Source: Phytohabitans flavus | GTDB lineage: Bacteria > Actinomycetota > Actinomycetes > Mycobacteriales > Micromonosporaceae | Assembly (NCBI RefSeq): GCF_011764545.1 | Contig: NZ_AP022870.1 | Span: 8,624,001-8,688,000 of the forward strand | Direction: 5' to 3' | DNA length: 64,000 nt | Part shown: in pieces, positions 34,943-43,300 of the stretch | Layout of the letters: every line of letters starts with the position of its first letter | How positions within the stretch are numbered: position 1 is the first letter of the stretch | Position numbers and translations under genes: made by a program | Notes under the pieces: model-generated | Databases searched by the model: none | Seen by the model: only the letters and a program-made list of their open reading frames with translations | Told to the model about the DNA's origin: nothing

Positions 34943-36007
34943 TCACGACAGGCCGCGCTCGACGAGTGTGGTGGGGAGCGTGACAGTGCGCGGCCAGGAG
35001 CGCTCGCCGGCAATTCGTTGGAAGAGCAGATCGGCGGCGGTACGGGCGAGCTGCCGCGTGTCGTGGTAAACCACCGTAAACCGCTGCGGCATCAGGAACG
35101 ACCGCTCGAAGTCGTCGAAGCCGACCACCTCGACCTGGCTCTTGCGCCGCCACAGCTCCTGGAGCACGCCGACCGTGATCCGGTTGTTGAGGCTGAAGAA
35201 CGCGGTCGGCGGCTCGTCCGCGCCGAGCATCCCGGCCACCGCTGCGGCCGCCGTCTCCGGATCGTGCACGCCCTCGGCGACAAGCCGCTCGTCGTACGCG
35301 ATACCGGCCTCGGCCAGCGCCTCCTGCGCGCCGCCCACCCGCTCCCGCATGGTGTAGACGGCGACCGAGTCGAGCAGGATGCCGATCCGCCGGTGCCCGT
35401 GGTCCAGCAGCCGCCGCACACCCGCCTGCGCGCCGCCCCGGTTGTCGAGCAGCACGGTGTCGGCGAGCAGGCCGCCCGCGGGCCGGTCGAGGAAGACGAC
35501 AGGCGTGCCCATCTCGACCTCGGCCCGCAGGAACGAGTGGTCGTATCCGGCCGGCACGATTAGCAGCCCGTCGACCCGGCGCGAGCAGAGATCGCGGAGC
35601 AGCTGCTGCTCACGCTGCGGGTCCTCCTCCGAGCTGGCGGTGATCAGCAGCGTGTCGTGCTGTGCGGCCGTCTCGGCCGTGACCGCCGCGATCGTGGAGT
35701 AGAACGGGTTGGCGAGGTCTTCGATGATCAGCCCGATCGTGGCCGTGGACTGTCCCGACCGCAGCGTGCGCGCCAGGTGGTTGCGCCGGAAACCCAACTC
35801 CGCCACGCTCGCCAGCACCCGGTCGATGAGCTGCTGCTGCACGTTGGGCTCGTTGTTGACGACGCGAGAGACCGTCTTGATGCTCACGCCCGCGTGCCGG
35901 GCGACGTCGACCATGGTCGGTCGGCGATTCTCGGATGCGCGCCGGACCGGGTGGGCGGAGCGATCCGTGCCGCTCCCGCCCACGAGGTCCGATGCCTCAG
36001 CACTCAT
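34943..36007 (-). CDS. LacI-family transcriptional regulator (1)
   Basis: 354 residues. LacI helix-turn-helix MVDVARHAGVSIKTVSRVVNN preceded by a ~30-residue polar extension, then a periplasmic-binding-type effector domain (IGLIIEDLANPFYSTI, RVDGLLIVPAGYD, VVFLDRPAGG, VGFDDFE). ATG 36007 is taken; ATG 35914 would give the shorter classic form. Divergent from the second chitinase gene (173 nt between starts) and convergent with the glucanase, so either may be its target. Confidence 0.85.
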   Translation of the reverse strand: MSAEASDLVGGSGTDRSAHPVRRASENRRPTMVDVARHAGVSIKTVSRVVNNEPNVQQQLIDRVLASVAELGFRRNHLARTLRSGQSTATIGLIIEDLANPFYSTIAAVTAETAAQHDTLLITASSEEDPQREQQLLRDLCSRRVDGLLIVPAGYDHSFLRAEVEMGTPVVFLDRPAGGLLADTVLLDNRGGAQAGVRRLLDHGHRRIGILLDSVAVYTMRERVGGAQEALAEAGIAYDERLVAEGVHDPETAAAAVAGMLGADEPPTAFFSLNNRITVGVLQELWRRKSQVEVVGFDDFERSFLMPQRFTVVYHDTRQLARTAADLLFQRIAGERSWPRTVTLPTTLVERGLS

Positions 36008-36125
36008 CTGACGCACGGTACCTCGGTAAACCACTGCGCGTAGACCGGTGGTCGGGCGGTCAGCGCGAGGTTCGGGCCGAGCGGGGCCACCACGGCAATC
36101 GGAAACCATCGTTCTCCCAAGGGTC

Positions 36126-36154
36126 TTTACAGTTACTGTTAACAGTCCTAATAA
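36126..36154 (+). promoter_or_regulatory. Second chitinase promoter with the same operator-like spacer
   Basis: -35 TTTACA (36126-36131), 17-bp spacer holding ACTGTTAACAGTC, -10 TAATAA (36149-36154). It matches the promoter at 16595-16623 in boxes, spacing and core; here GTTAAC is itself a palindrome. Confidence 0.7.
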
Positions 36155-36180
36155 TTAGGCAACGTCTATGGGAGGTTGCC

Positions 36181-37584
36181 GTGGCCCGTTCCAGAACCCT
36201 GCTCATCACGCTCGCGATGGCCCTGACCGCCGGGGTAGCGGCGATCTGGCTGGCGCCGGCGGCGTCGGCGGCAACGCCGACGGCCGTCTTCACGAAGACA
36301 TCGGACTGGGGTTCCGGTTGGGAGGGCAAGTACACGATCACGAACGGGGGCTCGACGACGATCACGTCGTGGACGGTGGTCTTCGATCTGCCGGCTGGTA
36401 CGACCGTTGGCACGTACTGGGACGCGCTCATGACGTCGTCGGGCCAGCGGTACACGTTCACGAACCGCTCCTGGAACGGGACCCTGGCGCCTGGACAGTC
36501 GACCTCGTTCGGCTTCCTGGGCGCTGGCTCGGGATCGCCGCTGAACTGCACCCTCAATGGCCAGCCCTGCGGCGGAGGTACCCCGCCGACGACCGCACCG
36601 CCGACTACCAGGCCGCCGACCACGGCCCCGCCCACGACCGCTCCGCCCACGACCGCACCGCCGACCAGCCAGCCGCCGATCGGTCCGCTGCCCAAGCACT
36701 TCCTCACCGGGTACTGGCACAACTTCGTCAACCCAGCCGTCGAGCTGCGGCTGCGCGACGTGCCCAACGAGTACGACCTGGTGGCGGTGGCCTTCGCCGA
36801 GGCGACAAGCACGCCCGGCACGGTGACATTCGGCGTCGACCCGGGGCTGGCGAGCGCGCTCGGCGGCTACACCAACGCCGACTTCAAGGCCGACGTGCAG
36901 GCGCTCAAGGCGCGCGGCAAGAAGGTCATCATCTCGGTGGGCGGCGAGGCCGGCCGGGTCGCTGTCGGTGACTCCGGCGCCGCCACCAACTTCGCCAACT
37001 CGGTCTTCGCGGTCATGCAGGAGTACGGCTTCGACGGCGTCGACATCGACCTGGAGAACGGGCTCAACCCCACCTTCATGGGTCAGGCGCTGCGGTCGCT
37101 CCGGTCGCGTGTCGGGGCCAACCTGATCATCACGATGGCACCGCAGACCATCGACATGCAGTCGACCGCCGGTTCGTACTTCCGCCTCGCGCTGGACATC
37201 CGCGACATCCTCACGGTCGTACACACGCAGTTCTACAACTCCGGCTCAATGCTCGGCTGCGACCAGTCGTTCGCGTACTCCCAGGGCACGGTCAACTTCC
37301 TCACCGCGCTCGCCTGCATCCAGCTGGAGAACGGACTGCGCCCGGACCAGGTCGCGCTCGGCCTCCCGGCGGGGCCCGGCGCGGCCGGTGGCGGCATCGT
37401 CGCCCCCAGCGTGGTCAACCAAGGGCTCGACTGCCTGGCCCGCGCCACCAACTGCGGCAGCTTCCGGCCGCCGCGCACGTACCCCGGCATCCGGGGCGCG
37501 ATGACCTGGTCGATCAACTGGGACGTCGCCAACGGCAACAACTTCGCCCGCACCGTCAAGCCTCACCTCAACACCCTCCCGTAG
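36181..37584 (+). CDS. Secreted chitinase, CBM2 + GH18 (2)
   Basis: 467 residues. Signal peptide, CBM2 almost identical to that of the chitinase at 16651, a Thr/Pro linker and a GH18 barrel with catalytic E292 in DGVDIDLENG and SVGG. The catalytic domain is clearly different from the first enzyme, so substrate cleavage mode may differ. GTG 36181 has GGGAGG 8 nt upstream. It is followed after 10 nt by a third chitinase gene, forming an operon. Confidence 0.92.
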   Translation: MARSRTLLITLAMALTAGVAAIWLAPAASAATPTAVFTKTSDWGSGWEGKYTITNGGSTTITSWTVVFDLPAGTTVGTYWDALMTSSGQRYTFTNRSWNGTLAPGQSTSFGFLGAGSGSPLNCTLNGQPCGGGTPPTTAPPTTRPPTTAPPTTAPPTTAPPTSQPPIGPLPKHFLTGYWHNFVNPAVELRLRDVPNEYDLVAVAFAEATSTPGTVTFGVDPGLASALGGYTNADFKADVQALKARGKKVIISVGGEAGRVAVGDSGAATNFANSVFAVMQEYGFDGVDIDLENGLNPTFMGQALRSLRSRVGANLIITMAPQTIDMQSTAGSYFRLALDIRDILTVVHTQFYNSGSMLGCDQSFAYSQGTVNFLTALACIQLENGLRPDQVALGLPAGPGAAGGGIVAPSVVNQGLDCLARATNCGSFRPPRTYPGIRGAMTWSINWDVANGNNFARTVKPHLNTLP

Positions 37585-37594
37585 GAGGCAAACC

Positions 37595-39139
37595 GTGAGA
37601 AGGCTCCTCACCCTCGCCGTCATGTCGGTCGTGGCCGCTTCGGCGGCCGTCGCGATCGCCGCGCCCGCCTCCGCCGAAACCGCGACCTTCGCCCGCACGT
37701 CCAGCTGGGGCACCGGCTACGAGGCGAAGTTCACCGTCACGAACAACACGTCCGCGACGATCAACAGCTGGAACGTGCAGTTCGACCTGCCGTCAGGCAG
37801 CACGATGGGCACCTACTGGGACGCGCTGCTCACCTCGTCGGGGCAGCACCACACGTTCACCAACCGCTCGTGGAACGGGACGCTCGCGCCCGGCGGTACC
37901 GCCTCGTTCGGCTTCATCGTCACGGGCAACGGCGACCCGACAAACTGCACCGTCAACGGCGGCTCGTGCGCCGGCGGCGGACCGACGAACCCGGGCGCGC
38001 CGGGGACGCCGGGCAACTTCCGGGTCACCGGTACGACGGGGTCCGCCATCTCGCTGGCCTGGAACGCATCGTCCGGCACGGTCACCGGCTACCGCGTGTA
38101 CGAGGGTTCCACCGTGCGGGCCACGGTCACCGGTACCTCGACCACGATCTCCGGGCTCGGCGCGTGCACGTCGCACAGCTACACCGTGGCGGCGTACAAC
38201 TCCGCCGGCGAGTCGGCCCGCTCCGGCGCGGTCTCGGCGACCACGACCGGCTGCCCGACCGGCGGCGGTTCGATGGCGGCGGCGCCGTACATCTACCCGG
38301 GCTGGGGCAACCCGCCCGCACCGTCCACAGTGATGACCGCGACCGGGATCCGGTGGTTCACGATGGCGTTCATCCTCTCGGCCGGCGGCTGCACGCCAGG
38401 CTGGGACGGTGGCCCGCTGACCGGCGGCGCGCACGCCAGCACGATCGCCGCGATCCGGGCGGCCGGCGGTGACGTGATCCCGTCCATCGGCGGCTGGAGC
38501 GGAAACAAGCTCGGGCCGAACTGCGCGACCCCGCAGGCCCTCGCCGCCGCGTACCAGCAGGTGATCAACACGTTCAGCCTGAAGGCGATCGACGTCGACA
38601 TCGAAAACTTCGACGAGTTCGAGAACCCGACCGTGCAGGACCGCATCCTGGGCGCGCTGAAGATCGTCAAGCAGAACAACCCGAGCATCAAGACGATCAT
38701 CACGTTCGGCACGACGACGAGCGGCCCGTCTTCGACCGGCATCCGGCTGATCAACCAGGCGGCGGCGCTCCAGGCGAACATCGACATCTTCACGATCATG
38801 CCGTTCGACTTCAGCGGCGGCGCGAACATGTACCAGAGCACCGTCAACGCCTCGGAAGGGCTGAAGAACGCGCTGAAGACCGCCTTCGGCTGGAGCGACG
38901 CGGTCGCCTACAGCCACATGGGCATCTCCGGCATGAACGGCCTCTCCGACCAGCAGGAGCTGACCACCCCGGCGACCTGGACACAGATCCGCGACTGGGC
39001 CAAGGCGCGCGGCCTGGCACGGCTGGCCTTCTGGGCGGTCAACCGGGACCGGCCCTGTCCCGGCGGCGGCGTGGTCTCCAACTGCAGCGGCATCGCACAG
39101 TCCGACTGGGAGTTCACCCGGATCACCGCCGGGTTCTGA
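37595..39139 (+). CDS. Secreted chitinase, CBM2 + FnIII + GH18 (3)
   Basis: 514 residues. Signal peptide (to about PASAE at 30), CBM2 (30-125), a fibronectin type III domain (GTPGNFRVTGTTGSAISLAWNA to SATTTG) and a GH18-like domain with E337 in IDVDIENFDEFE, as in the single-domain ChiC/ChiD branch; the motif departs from DGxDxDxE, with Ile-Asp before. GTG 37595 follows GGAGG. The CBM2 is more diverged than in the other two enzymes. Second gene of the 36181 operon. Confidence 0.9.
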   Translation: MRRLLTLAVMSVVAASAAVAIAAPASAETATFARTSSWGTGYEAKFTVTNNTSATINSWNVQFDLPSGSTMGTYWDALLTSSGQHHTFTNRSWNGTLAPGGTASFGFIVTGNGDPTNCTVNGGSCAGGGPTNPGAPGTPGNFRVTGTTGSAISLAWNASSGTVTGYRVYEGSTVRATVTGTSTTISGLGACTSHSYTVAAYNSAGESARSGAVSATTTGCPTGGGSMAAAPYIYPGWGNPPAPSTVMTATGIRWFTMAFILSAGGCTPGWDGGPLTGGAHASTIAAIRAAGGDVIPSIGGWSGNKLGPNCATPQALAAAYQQVINTFSLKAIDVDIENFDEFENPTVQDRILGALKIVKQNNPSIKTIITFGTTTSGPSSTGIRLINQAAALQANIDIFTIMPFDFSGGANMYQSTVNASEGLKNALKTAFGWSDAVAYSHMGISGMNGLSDQQELTTPATWTQIRDWAKARGLARLAFWAVNRDRPCPGGGVVSNCSGIAQSDWEFTRITAGF

Positions 39140-39149
39140 TCGGTACATT

Positions 39150-39175
39150 CCGGGGCGCCCGTACGGGCGCCCCGG
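39150..39175. terminator. Perfect 26-bp palindromic terminator
   Basis: A perfect self-complementary run centred on GTAC, half-site CCGGGGCGCCCGT, lies between the convergent chitinase and LacI genes. Confidence 0.75.
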
Positions 39176-39176
39176 T

Positions 39177-40181
39177 CTATGCCTGCCGGGTGCGCAGCGA
39201 GCTGTCCCGGATCTGGAGCTTCGTCTCCAGGGTGACCGTCGTCGGCGGGCGCTCGGGGTCGGCGATGCGTTTGGTCAGCAGGCCGGCCGCCTCGCAGCCC
39301 AGCTCGTACGTGGGCTGGGCGACCGTGGTCAGCGAGGGGCGCACGAGGTGGGCCCAGGGCACGTCGTCGAAGCCCACCACGCCCATCTCGTCCGGCACCG
39401 CGATCCGGCTGTCGACAAGACACTCCACCGCGCCGACCGTCATCAGGTTGTTGGCCGCGAAGAGCGCGTCGGGGCGCGGGCGCGGGCCCAGCAGCGAGGC
39501 CATCGCCCGATAGCCGCCCTCCTCGCGGAAGTCGCCGTGCCGCACCAGCTCCTCCTCGTACGGGCGGCCGTGCTCCTCCAGCGCCCGCCGGTAGCCACGC
39601 AGCCGCCGGGTCGCGGTGAAGACGCCGGGCGGGCCGCTCACGCAGGCGATCCGCTGATAGCCGGACTCGATCAGGTGGGTCGTGGCGAGATACGCACCCT
39701 GCTCGTTGTCGACGAGCACCGTGTCGACGTGGGCGCCGCTTTGCTGCCGGTCGATCGCCACGACCGGCACCCGGGCGTCGACAAGGCGATTGAGGTGGTT
39801 GGCCATGCCGGCGGGGGAAATGATCACGCCGGCCATCTGCTCGGCTAGCGCGGCATCGACGTACTGCCCCTCTTTGGTGGGGTCTTCGTCGCTGTTGCAG
39901 AGCACGACCGAATAGCCGGCACGCTGGGCGACGTCTTCCACACCACGGACGAGAGACGTGAAGAACGGGTTGCCGATGTCGGAGATGATGACCGCCCACA
40001 GCGTGGTGCGGCTCCGCCGCAAATTGCGAGCCACGGCATTGGGCCGGTAGTGCAACTCGCGCATCGCGTCGCGCACCCGCTCGGCAAGTGCGGGGTCCAC
40101 ATTGGCATGTCCGTTGGCCACCCGGGACACCGTCGCCGGTGACACCTCCGCCCGCCGCGCGACGTCATAGATCGTCGCCAT
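39177..40181 (-). CDS. LacI-family transcriptional regulator (2)
   Basis: 334 residues. MATIYDVARRAEVSPATVSRVANGH is a textbook LacI helix-turn-helix and hinge (YRPNAVARNLR), followed by the effector domain (WAVIISDIGNPFFTSL, GVIISPAGM, VAIDRQQSG, VGFDDVPWAHLVRP). ATG 40181 has GGGAGGT upstream. Convergent with the chitinase operon; probably senses a sugar derived from polysaccharide breakdown. Confidence 0.9.
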   Translation of the reverse strand: MATIYDVARRAEVSPATVSRVANGHANVDPALAERVRDAMRELHYRPNAVARNLRRSRTTLWAVIISDIGNPFFTSLVRGVEDVAQRAGYSVVLCNSDEDPTKEGQYVDAALAEQMAGVIISPAGMANHLNRLVDARVPVVAIDRQQSGAHVDTVLVDNEQGAYLATTHLIESGYQRIACVSGPPGVFTATRRLRGYRRALEEHGRPYEEELVRHGDFREEGGYRAMASLLGPRPRPDALFAANNLMTVGAVECLVDSRIAVPDEMGVVGFDDVPWAHLVRPSLTTVAQPTYELGCEAAGLLTKRIADPERPPTTVTLETKLQIRDSSLRTRQA

Positions 40182-40370
40182 GGCACCTCCCAAGAAAAGT
40201 CCCCGCATTGCCGCTCCGAATGATCGCAAATGCGCGCGGACTCCGATGTCCCCTCGCCCACGATACGTATTCGCCCCACACCAGGGCGCCGGGCAAAGAC
40301 CCCCGGGAGGGGGAAAGAATCACAAGCTCAGGGCCGGGACGGCGGAATTACTCCCCGGTACGCTGCCGGG

Positions 40371-41126
40371 ATGAGTGAGCAGCGAATCGCGATCGTGACA
40401 GGTGCGGCACGCGGGATCGGGGCGGCCGTCGCCAAGCGGCTGGCCGCCGACGGCATGGCGGTGGCCGTGGTCGACCTGGACGAGGCGGCGAGCAAGGCGA
40501 CGGTCGACAGCATCGCGGGCGCCGGTGGGCGGGCACTCGCGGTCGGCGCGGACGTGGCCGACCGGGCCCAGGTGGACGCCGCCGTCGCGCGGGTGGTGGC
40601 CGAGCTGGGGCCGCCGACTGTACTGGTCAACAACGCTGGCGTGCTCCGCGACAACCTGCTCTTCAAGATGACCGACGACGACTGGGACACCGTGCTCTCG
40701 GTACACCTGCGCGGCGCATTCCTCTTCAGCCGGGCCACCCAGGCGCACATGGTCGAGGCGAAGTGGGGGCGCATCGTCAACCTCTCCAGCACGTCCGCGC
40801 TGGGCAACCGCGGCCAGGCCAACTACGCCGCCGCCAAGGCCGGCATGCAGGGCTTCACGAAGACGCTCGCGATCGAGCTGGGCCCGTTCGGCGTCACGGC
40901 CAACGCGGTCGCGCCCGGCTTCATCGTCACCGACATGACCGCCTCCACGGCCGCCCGGCTGCGTGTGGACTTCGAGGACTTCCAGAAGGCCATGGCGGCG
41001 GAGACGCCGGTGCGCCGGACAGGCACGCCAGACGACGTCGCGCACACGGTGTCGTACCTGGTGAGCGAGGGCGCCTCGTTCGTCTCCGGCCAGGTCATCT
41101 ACGTAGCCGGCGGCCCCCGCGACTAG
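40371..41126 (+). CDS. Short-chain dehydrogenase/reductase, FabG-like
   Basis: 251 residues: cofactor loop TGAARGIGAAVA, NNAGVLRDN, Ser in VNLSSTSALGN, Y-x3-K in NYAAAKAG, and PGFIVTDM. These are the FabG (3-oxoacyl-ACP reductase) subfamily motifs; an acyl-CoA or other ketone substrate is equally possible. ATG 40371 sits 6 nt after TACGCT (40359-40364), a leaderless layout. Confidence 0.88.
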   Translation: MSEQRIAIVTGAARGIGAAVAKRLAADGMAVAVVDLDEAASKATVDSIAGAGGRALAVGADVADRAQVDAAVARVVAELGPPTVLVNNAGVLRDNLLFKMTDDDWDTVLSVHLRGAFLFSRATQAHMVEAKWGRIVNLSSTSALGNRGQANYAAAKAGMQGFTKTLAIELGPFGVTANAVAPGFIVTDMTASTAARLRVDFEDFQKAMAAETPVRRTGTPDDVAHTVSYLVSEGASFVSGQVIYVAGGPRD

Positions 41127-41144
41127 AGATCTTCGGTCGTAGGC

Positions 41145-41227
41145 ACAAACAAAAGATATTGAGCTACCGCGACGTCCGCGGTGGTCCGGACCGTCGCTCC
41201 CGCAGCCTCACCCTCCGCGCTTCACAA
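41145..41227 (+). repeat. 3'-end dispersed repeat, copy D
   Basis: Begins 18 nt after the SDR stop: ACAAACAAAAGATATT, GAGCTACCGCGACGTCC, GCGGTGGTCCGGACCG, CTCCCGCAGCCTCACCC, TCCGCGCTTCACAA. Confidence 0.85.
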
Positions 41228-41346
41228 GCCAAACCTCCTCGGCTGGCATCGCCGGCGGTGAGGCCGCGACCCCCATCCGCGCACCGATCAGAGCCGGCCG
41301 AATCGTGAACGCTCGACCGGCGCCGCACCCGGACGCTATCCGGCAG

Positions 41347-41391
41347 ATCGTGGTATCTAGCTGCGCCTATAGCGACAGCTAAATACCACGA
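41347..41391. repeat. Long hairpin repeat, copy G
   Basis: Arms ATCGTGGTATCTAGCTG (41347-41363) and CAGCTAAATACCACGAT (41375-41391) pair at 16 of 17 positions. It shares ATCGTGGTA and the CAGCTAA arm with copy F at 28291. Confidence 0.8.
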
Positions 41392-41473
41392 TCGCTGACG
41401 CGCTCCGACTGGCAAGCGGACAAACCAGCTAAAGCACCCAACCCAACGGTGCCGCTGTGGACAAGCCCGCGAG

Positions 41474-41515
41474 ATCTAGTCGACTGTCGTCCTGACGGCA
41501 GAAAGTCGACTAGAT
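41474..41515. repeat. Hairpin H
   Basis: Perfect 12-bp arms ATCTAGTCGACT (41474-41485) and AGTCGACTAGAT (41504-41515) around an 18-nt interior with a small CGT/ACG stem. Unrelated in sequence to F and G but built the same way. Confidence 0.75.
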
Positions 41516-41555
41516 GGCCAGTGGTGAGATTGCGGCCCACCCTGGCGCCCGTGAG

Positions 41556-41632
41556 GCGCGGAGGGTGAGGCCGCGGGAGCAGCGGTCCGGACCACCGCGG
41601 ACGTCGCGGTAGCTCAAATCTTTGTCTTGAAA
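41556..41632 (-). repeat. 3'-end dispersed repeat, copy E
   Basis: Reverse-strand copy starting 13 nt after the stop of the membrane gene at 41645: CAAGACAAAGATTTGAGC, TACCGCGACGTCCGCGG, TGGTCCGGACCGC, TGCTCCCGCGGCCTCACC. Confidence 0.85.
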
Positions 41633-41644
41633 TGGACTTAGGGC

Positions 41645-42058
41645 CTAGTGGGTGCCGGCGGCTCGGTCGGCGCGGGCGGTATGGCGTAGCCAGTAGAGGC
41701 CGATGATCGGCAGGATGAGCGGGATGAATCCGTAGCCGCGGCCGTAGACCGACCAGACCGAATCGTCCGGAAATGCCGCCTTGTCCGCGATGCTCAGCGT
41801 GCCGACCACAAGTACGCCGAGCAGCTCCGCCGAGCAGCAGACAAGTGCCAGCCGGCGGCCGAACGCGCCGCCTCGGGCCAGGCCGACGGTGGCGATCAGG
41901 TAGATCAGTGCGGCGAGGGCGGAGAGCAGGTACGCCTCGGGCGCCTCGTCGAACTTCGTGGTGATTTGTACGGTGGCGCGGGCCCCGGCGGAGAGCGCGA
42001 AGATCCCGTACACGATCACGAGGACCAGGCCGGGCCCGGAGTTGAGCCGGTCACGCAC
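41645..42058 (-). CDS. Conserved four-helix membrane protein
   Basis: 137 residues with about four hydrophobic segments (VLVIVYGIFALSAGARA, AYLLSALAALIYLIATVGLA, ALVCCSAELLGVLVVGTL, GFIPLILPIIGLYWL) and polar ends. GTG 42058 overlaps the upstream stop by 8 nt, so the two small membrane proteins are translationally coupled and may interact. Family not recognised. Confidence 0.7.
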   Translation of the reverse strand: MRDRLNSGPGLVLVIVYGIFALSAGARATVQITTKFDEAPEAYLLSALAALIYLIATVGLARGGAFGRRLALVCCSAELLGVLVVGTLSIADKAAFPDDSVWSVYGRGYGFIPLILPIIGLYWLRHTARADRAAGTH

Positions 42059-42416
42059 CGGTGGCCTCCCAGATCTGGTTGAGCCGCGCGACCAGCACGG
42101 GCATCACGAGCATGGCCACGGTGAGGATCACCGAACCCCAGCGGGTCGGCTCCAACCGGGCCAGCGCGATGCCGACGGGTGGCAGCGCGAGGAACGTGAA
42201 GAGGTAGCCCACGAACGTGCCCACCTCGGTGGGGCGGTCGCCGCCGATCATCGCGACCACGGCGACCACGGTGAGCACAAGCGCGGCGACCTCGACGAGC
42301 GCCGCCCCCACGAACTGGCTCAGGTCCGGCGGCCGGTTGCGGATCGCCGCGACGAGGCACAGCAGCCCGACGGCGAGCGCCGCGACGGTGACAACGGCCC
42401 CGAGGGTCTCATTCAC
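42051..42416 (-). CDS. Conserved small membrane protein
   Basis: 121 residues, four hydrophobic segments (AVVTVAALAVGLLCLVAAI, FVGAALVEVAALVLTVVAVVAMIG, FVGYLFTFLALPPVGIALA, VILTVAMLVMPVLVARL). GTG 42416 lies 7 nt after a minus-strand TAGAGT (42429-42424), giving a leaderless transcript; an upstream ATG would include the promoter. First gene of a two-gene operon; function unknown. Confidence 0.7.
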   Translation of the reverse strand: MNETLGAVVTVAALAVGLLCLVAAIRNRPPDLSQFVGAALVEVAALVLTVVAVVAMIGGDRPTEVGTFVGYLFTFLALPPVGIALARLEPTRWGSVILTVAMLVMPVLVARLNQIWEATGA

Positions 42417-42542
42417 GCCGCAAACTCTACTAAGCCTGGTAGTAGCCCTGGCGAGCGCCAATCTCGGACCGCTTGTCCGGTGACGGATCAGTGACATAGC
42501 GCCTATAGTCGACATTGGTCGATGGTCACCGGGGAGGCCCTC

Positions 42543-43292
42543 GTGGAGCTGACCGCCGTTTCGGCCCTACTGCTGATCGCTGGCTGCGTCGTGTTCGGGA
42601 TGGTCCTCCTGGCCGCGATCGCCGAGCGCCCGCGCCGCCAGCCGCGCCCCGACGTCGTCAAGCTGCGCGCCGCCGCCCGCGAGCTGGCCGCGCACGCCGG
42701 TCACACCCATGCGGTGGCTGGGCGGGCGGCCGCGGCGGCGATCGAGGCGCGGGAGCGGCTGGCCGCGTCCGAGGAGGCGCGGGATGCGGCCTGGCGGGCG
42801 CAGGAGGCAGCCGGCGCCGCGTACCAGGTCGCCTGGGGGACGGCCGCGGCCGAAAGGGACGCGGCGGCCGGGCGGGACAGCGCCACCGTCGACCTGGAGC
42901 TGGTCGTGGCGGGCGATGTGGAAGGTCCTGACGGCGACCGGCAGCGGGACGTCTCGCGCGCGGCGCTCTCCGCCTACCGTCGCGGTGAGCTGTCCGTCGA
43001 GGAGCTGCGCGAGGTGTGGCGCCGGGCCGGCGACTGGGCTCCCGAGCAGGAGGAGCGCGAGCGGCGGGCCGACCACCTCCGGGCGGAGGAGCTGGCCGCC
43101 CGGCGGGACTACGAGCGGGCCGCGATGTTCGCCCGGCAGGCCGCCGAGGCGCTGTGGGTGGCCGAGACCCAGTCGCGGGCGATGGCCGCCGAGGCGATGG
43201 CGGCCGCGACCGAGGCGCACGAGGCGCTGCTTGTCACGCAGCGGTTCGCAGGCAAGGGCAAGGGCAAGAAGAAGCGCCGGCGCAAGCGCTAG
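42543..43292 (+). CDS. Ala/Glu/Arg-rich coiled-coil membrane-anchored protein
   Basis: 249 residues. One N-terminal membrane helix (LTAVSALLLIAGCVVFGMVLLAAIA), then a long Ala-rich helical region (ARERLAASEEARDAAWRA, ARRDYERAAMFARQAAEALW) likely forming a coiled coil, ending in a very basic tail (GKGKGKKKRRRKR). GTG 42543 has GGGGAGG 6 nt upstream; ATG 42522 is an alternative. The basic tail could bind nucleic acid or acidic lipids. No family recognised. Confidence 0.65.
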   Translation: MELTAVSALLLIAGCVVFGMVLLAAIAERPRRQPRPDVVKLRAAARELAAHAGHTHAVAGRAAAAAIEARERLAASEEARDAAWRAQEAAGAAYQVAWGTAAAERDAAAGRDSATVDLELVVAGDVEGPDGDRQRDVSRAALSAYRRGELSVEELREVWRRAGDWAPEQEERERRADHLRAEELAARRDYERAAMFARQAAEALWVAETQSRAMAAEAMAAATEAHEALLVTQRFAGKGKGKKKRRRKR

Positions 43293-43300
43293 CCTGCCGT

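Larger units (their letters stand above)
41127..41644. other. Gene-free repeat island
   Basis: 518 bases without a credible gene. It is bracketed by inverted repeat copies D (41145-41227) and E (41556-41632), and between them holds hairpin G (41347-41391) and hairpin H (41474-41515). Short open frames here have no ribosome site or coding character. Confidence 0.75.

Noticed and set aside
41645..42416. Toxin-antitoxin pair for the two overlapping small membrane genes
   Set aside because: Both are multi-helix membrane proteins of 121-137 residues without toxin or antitoxin motifs; overlap alone is common among operonic genes here.
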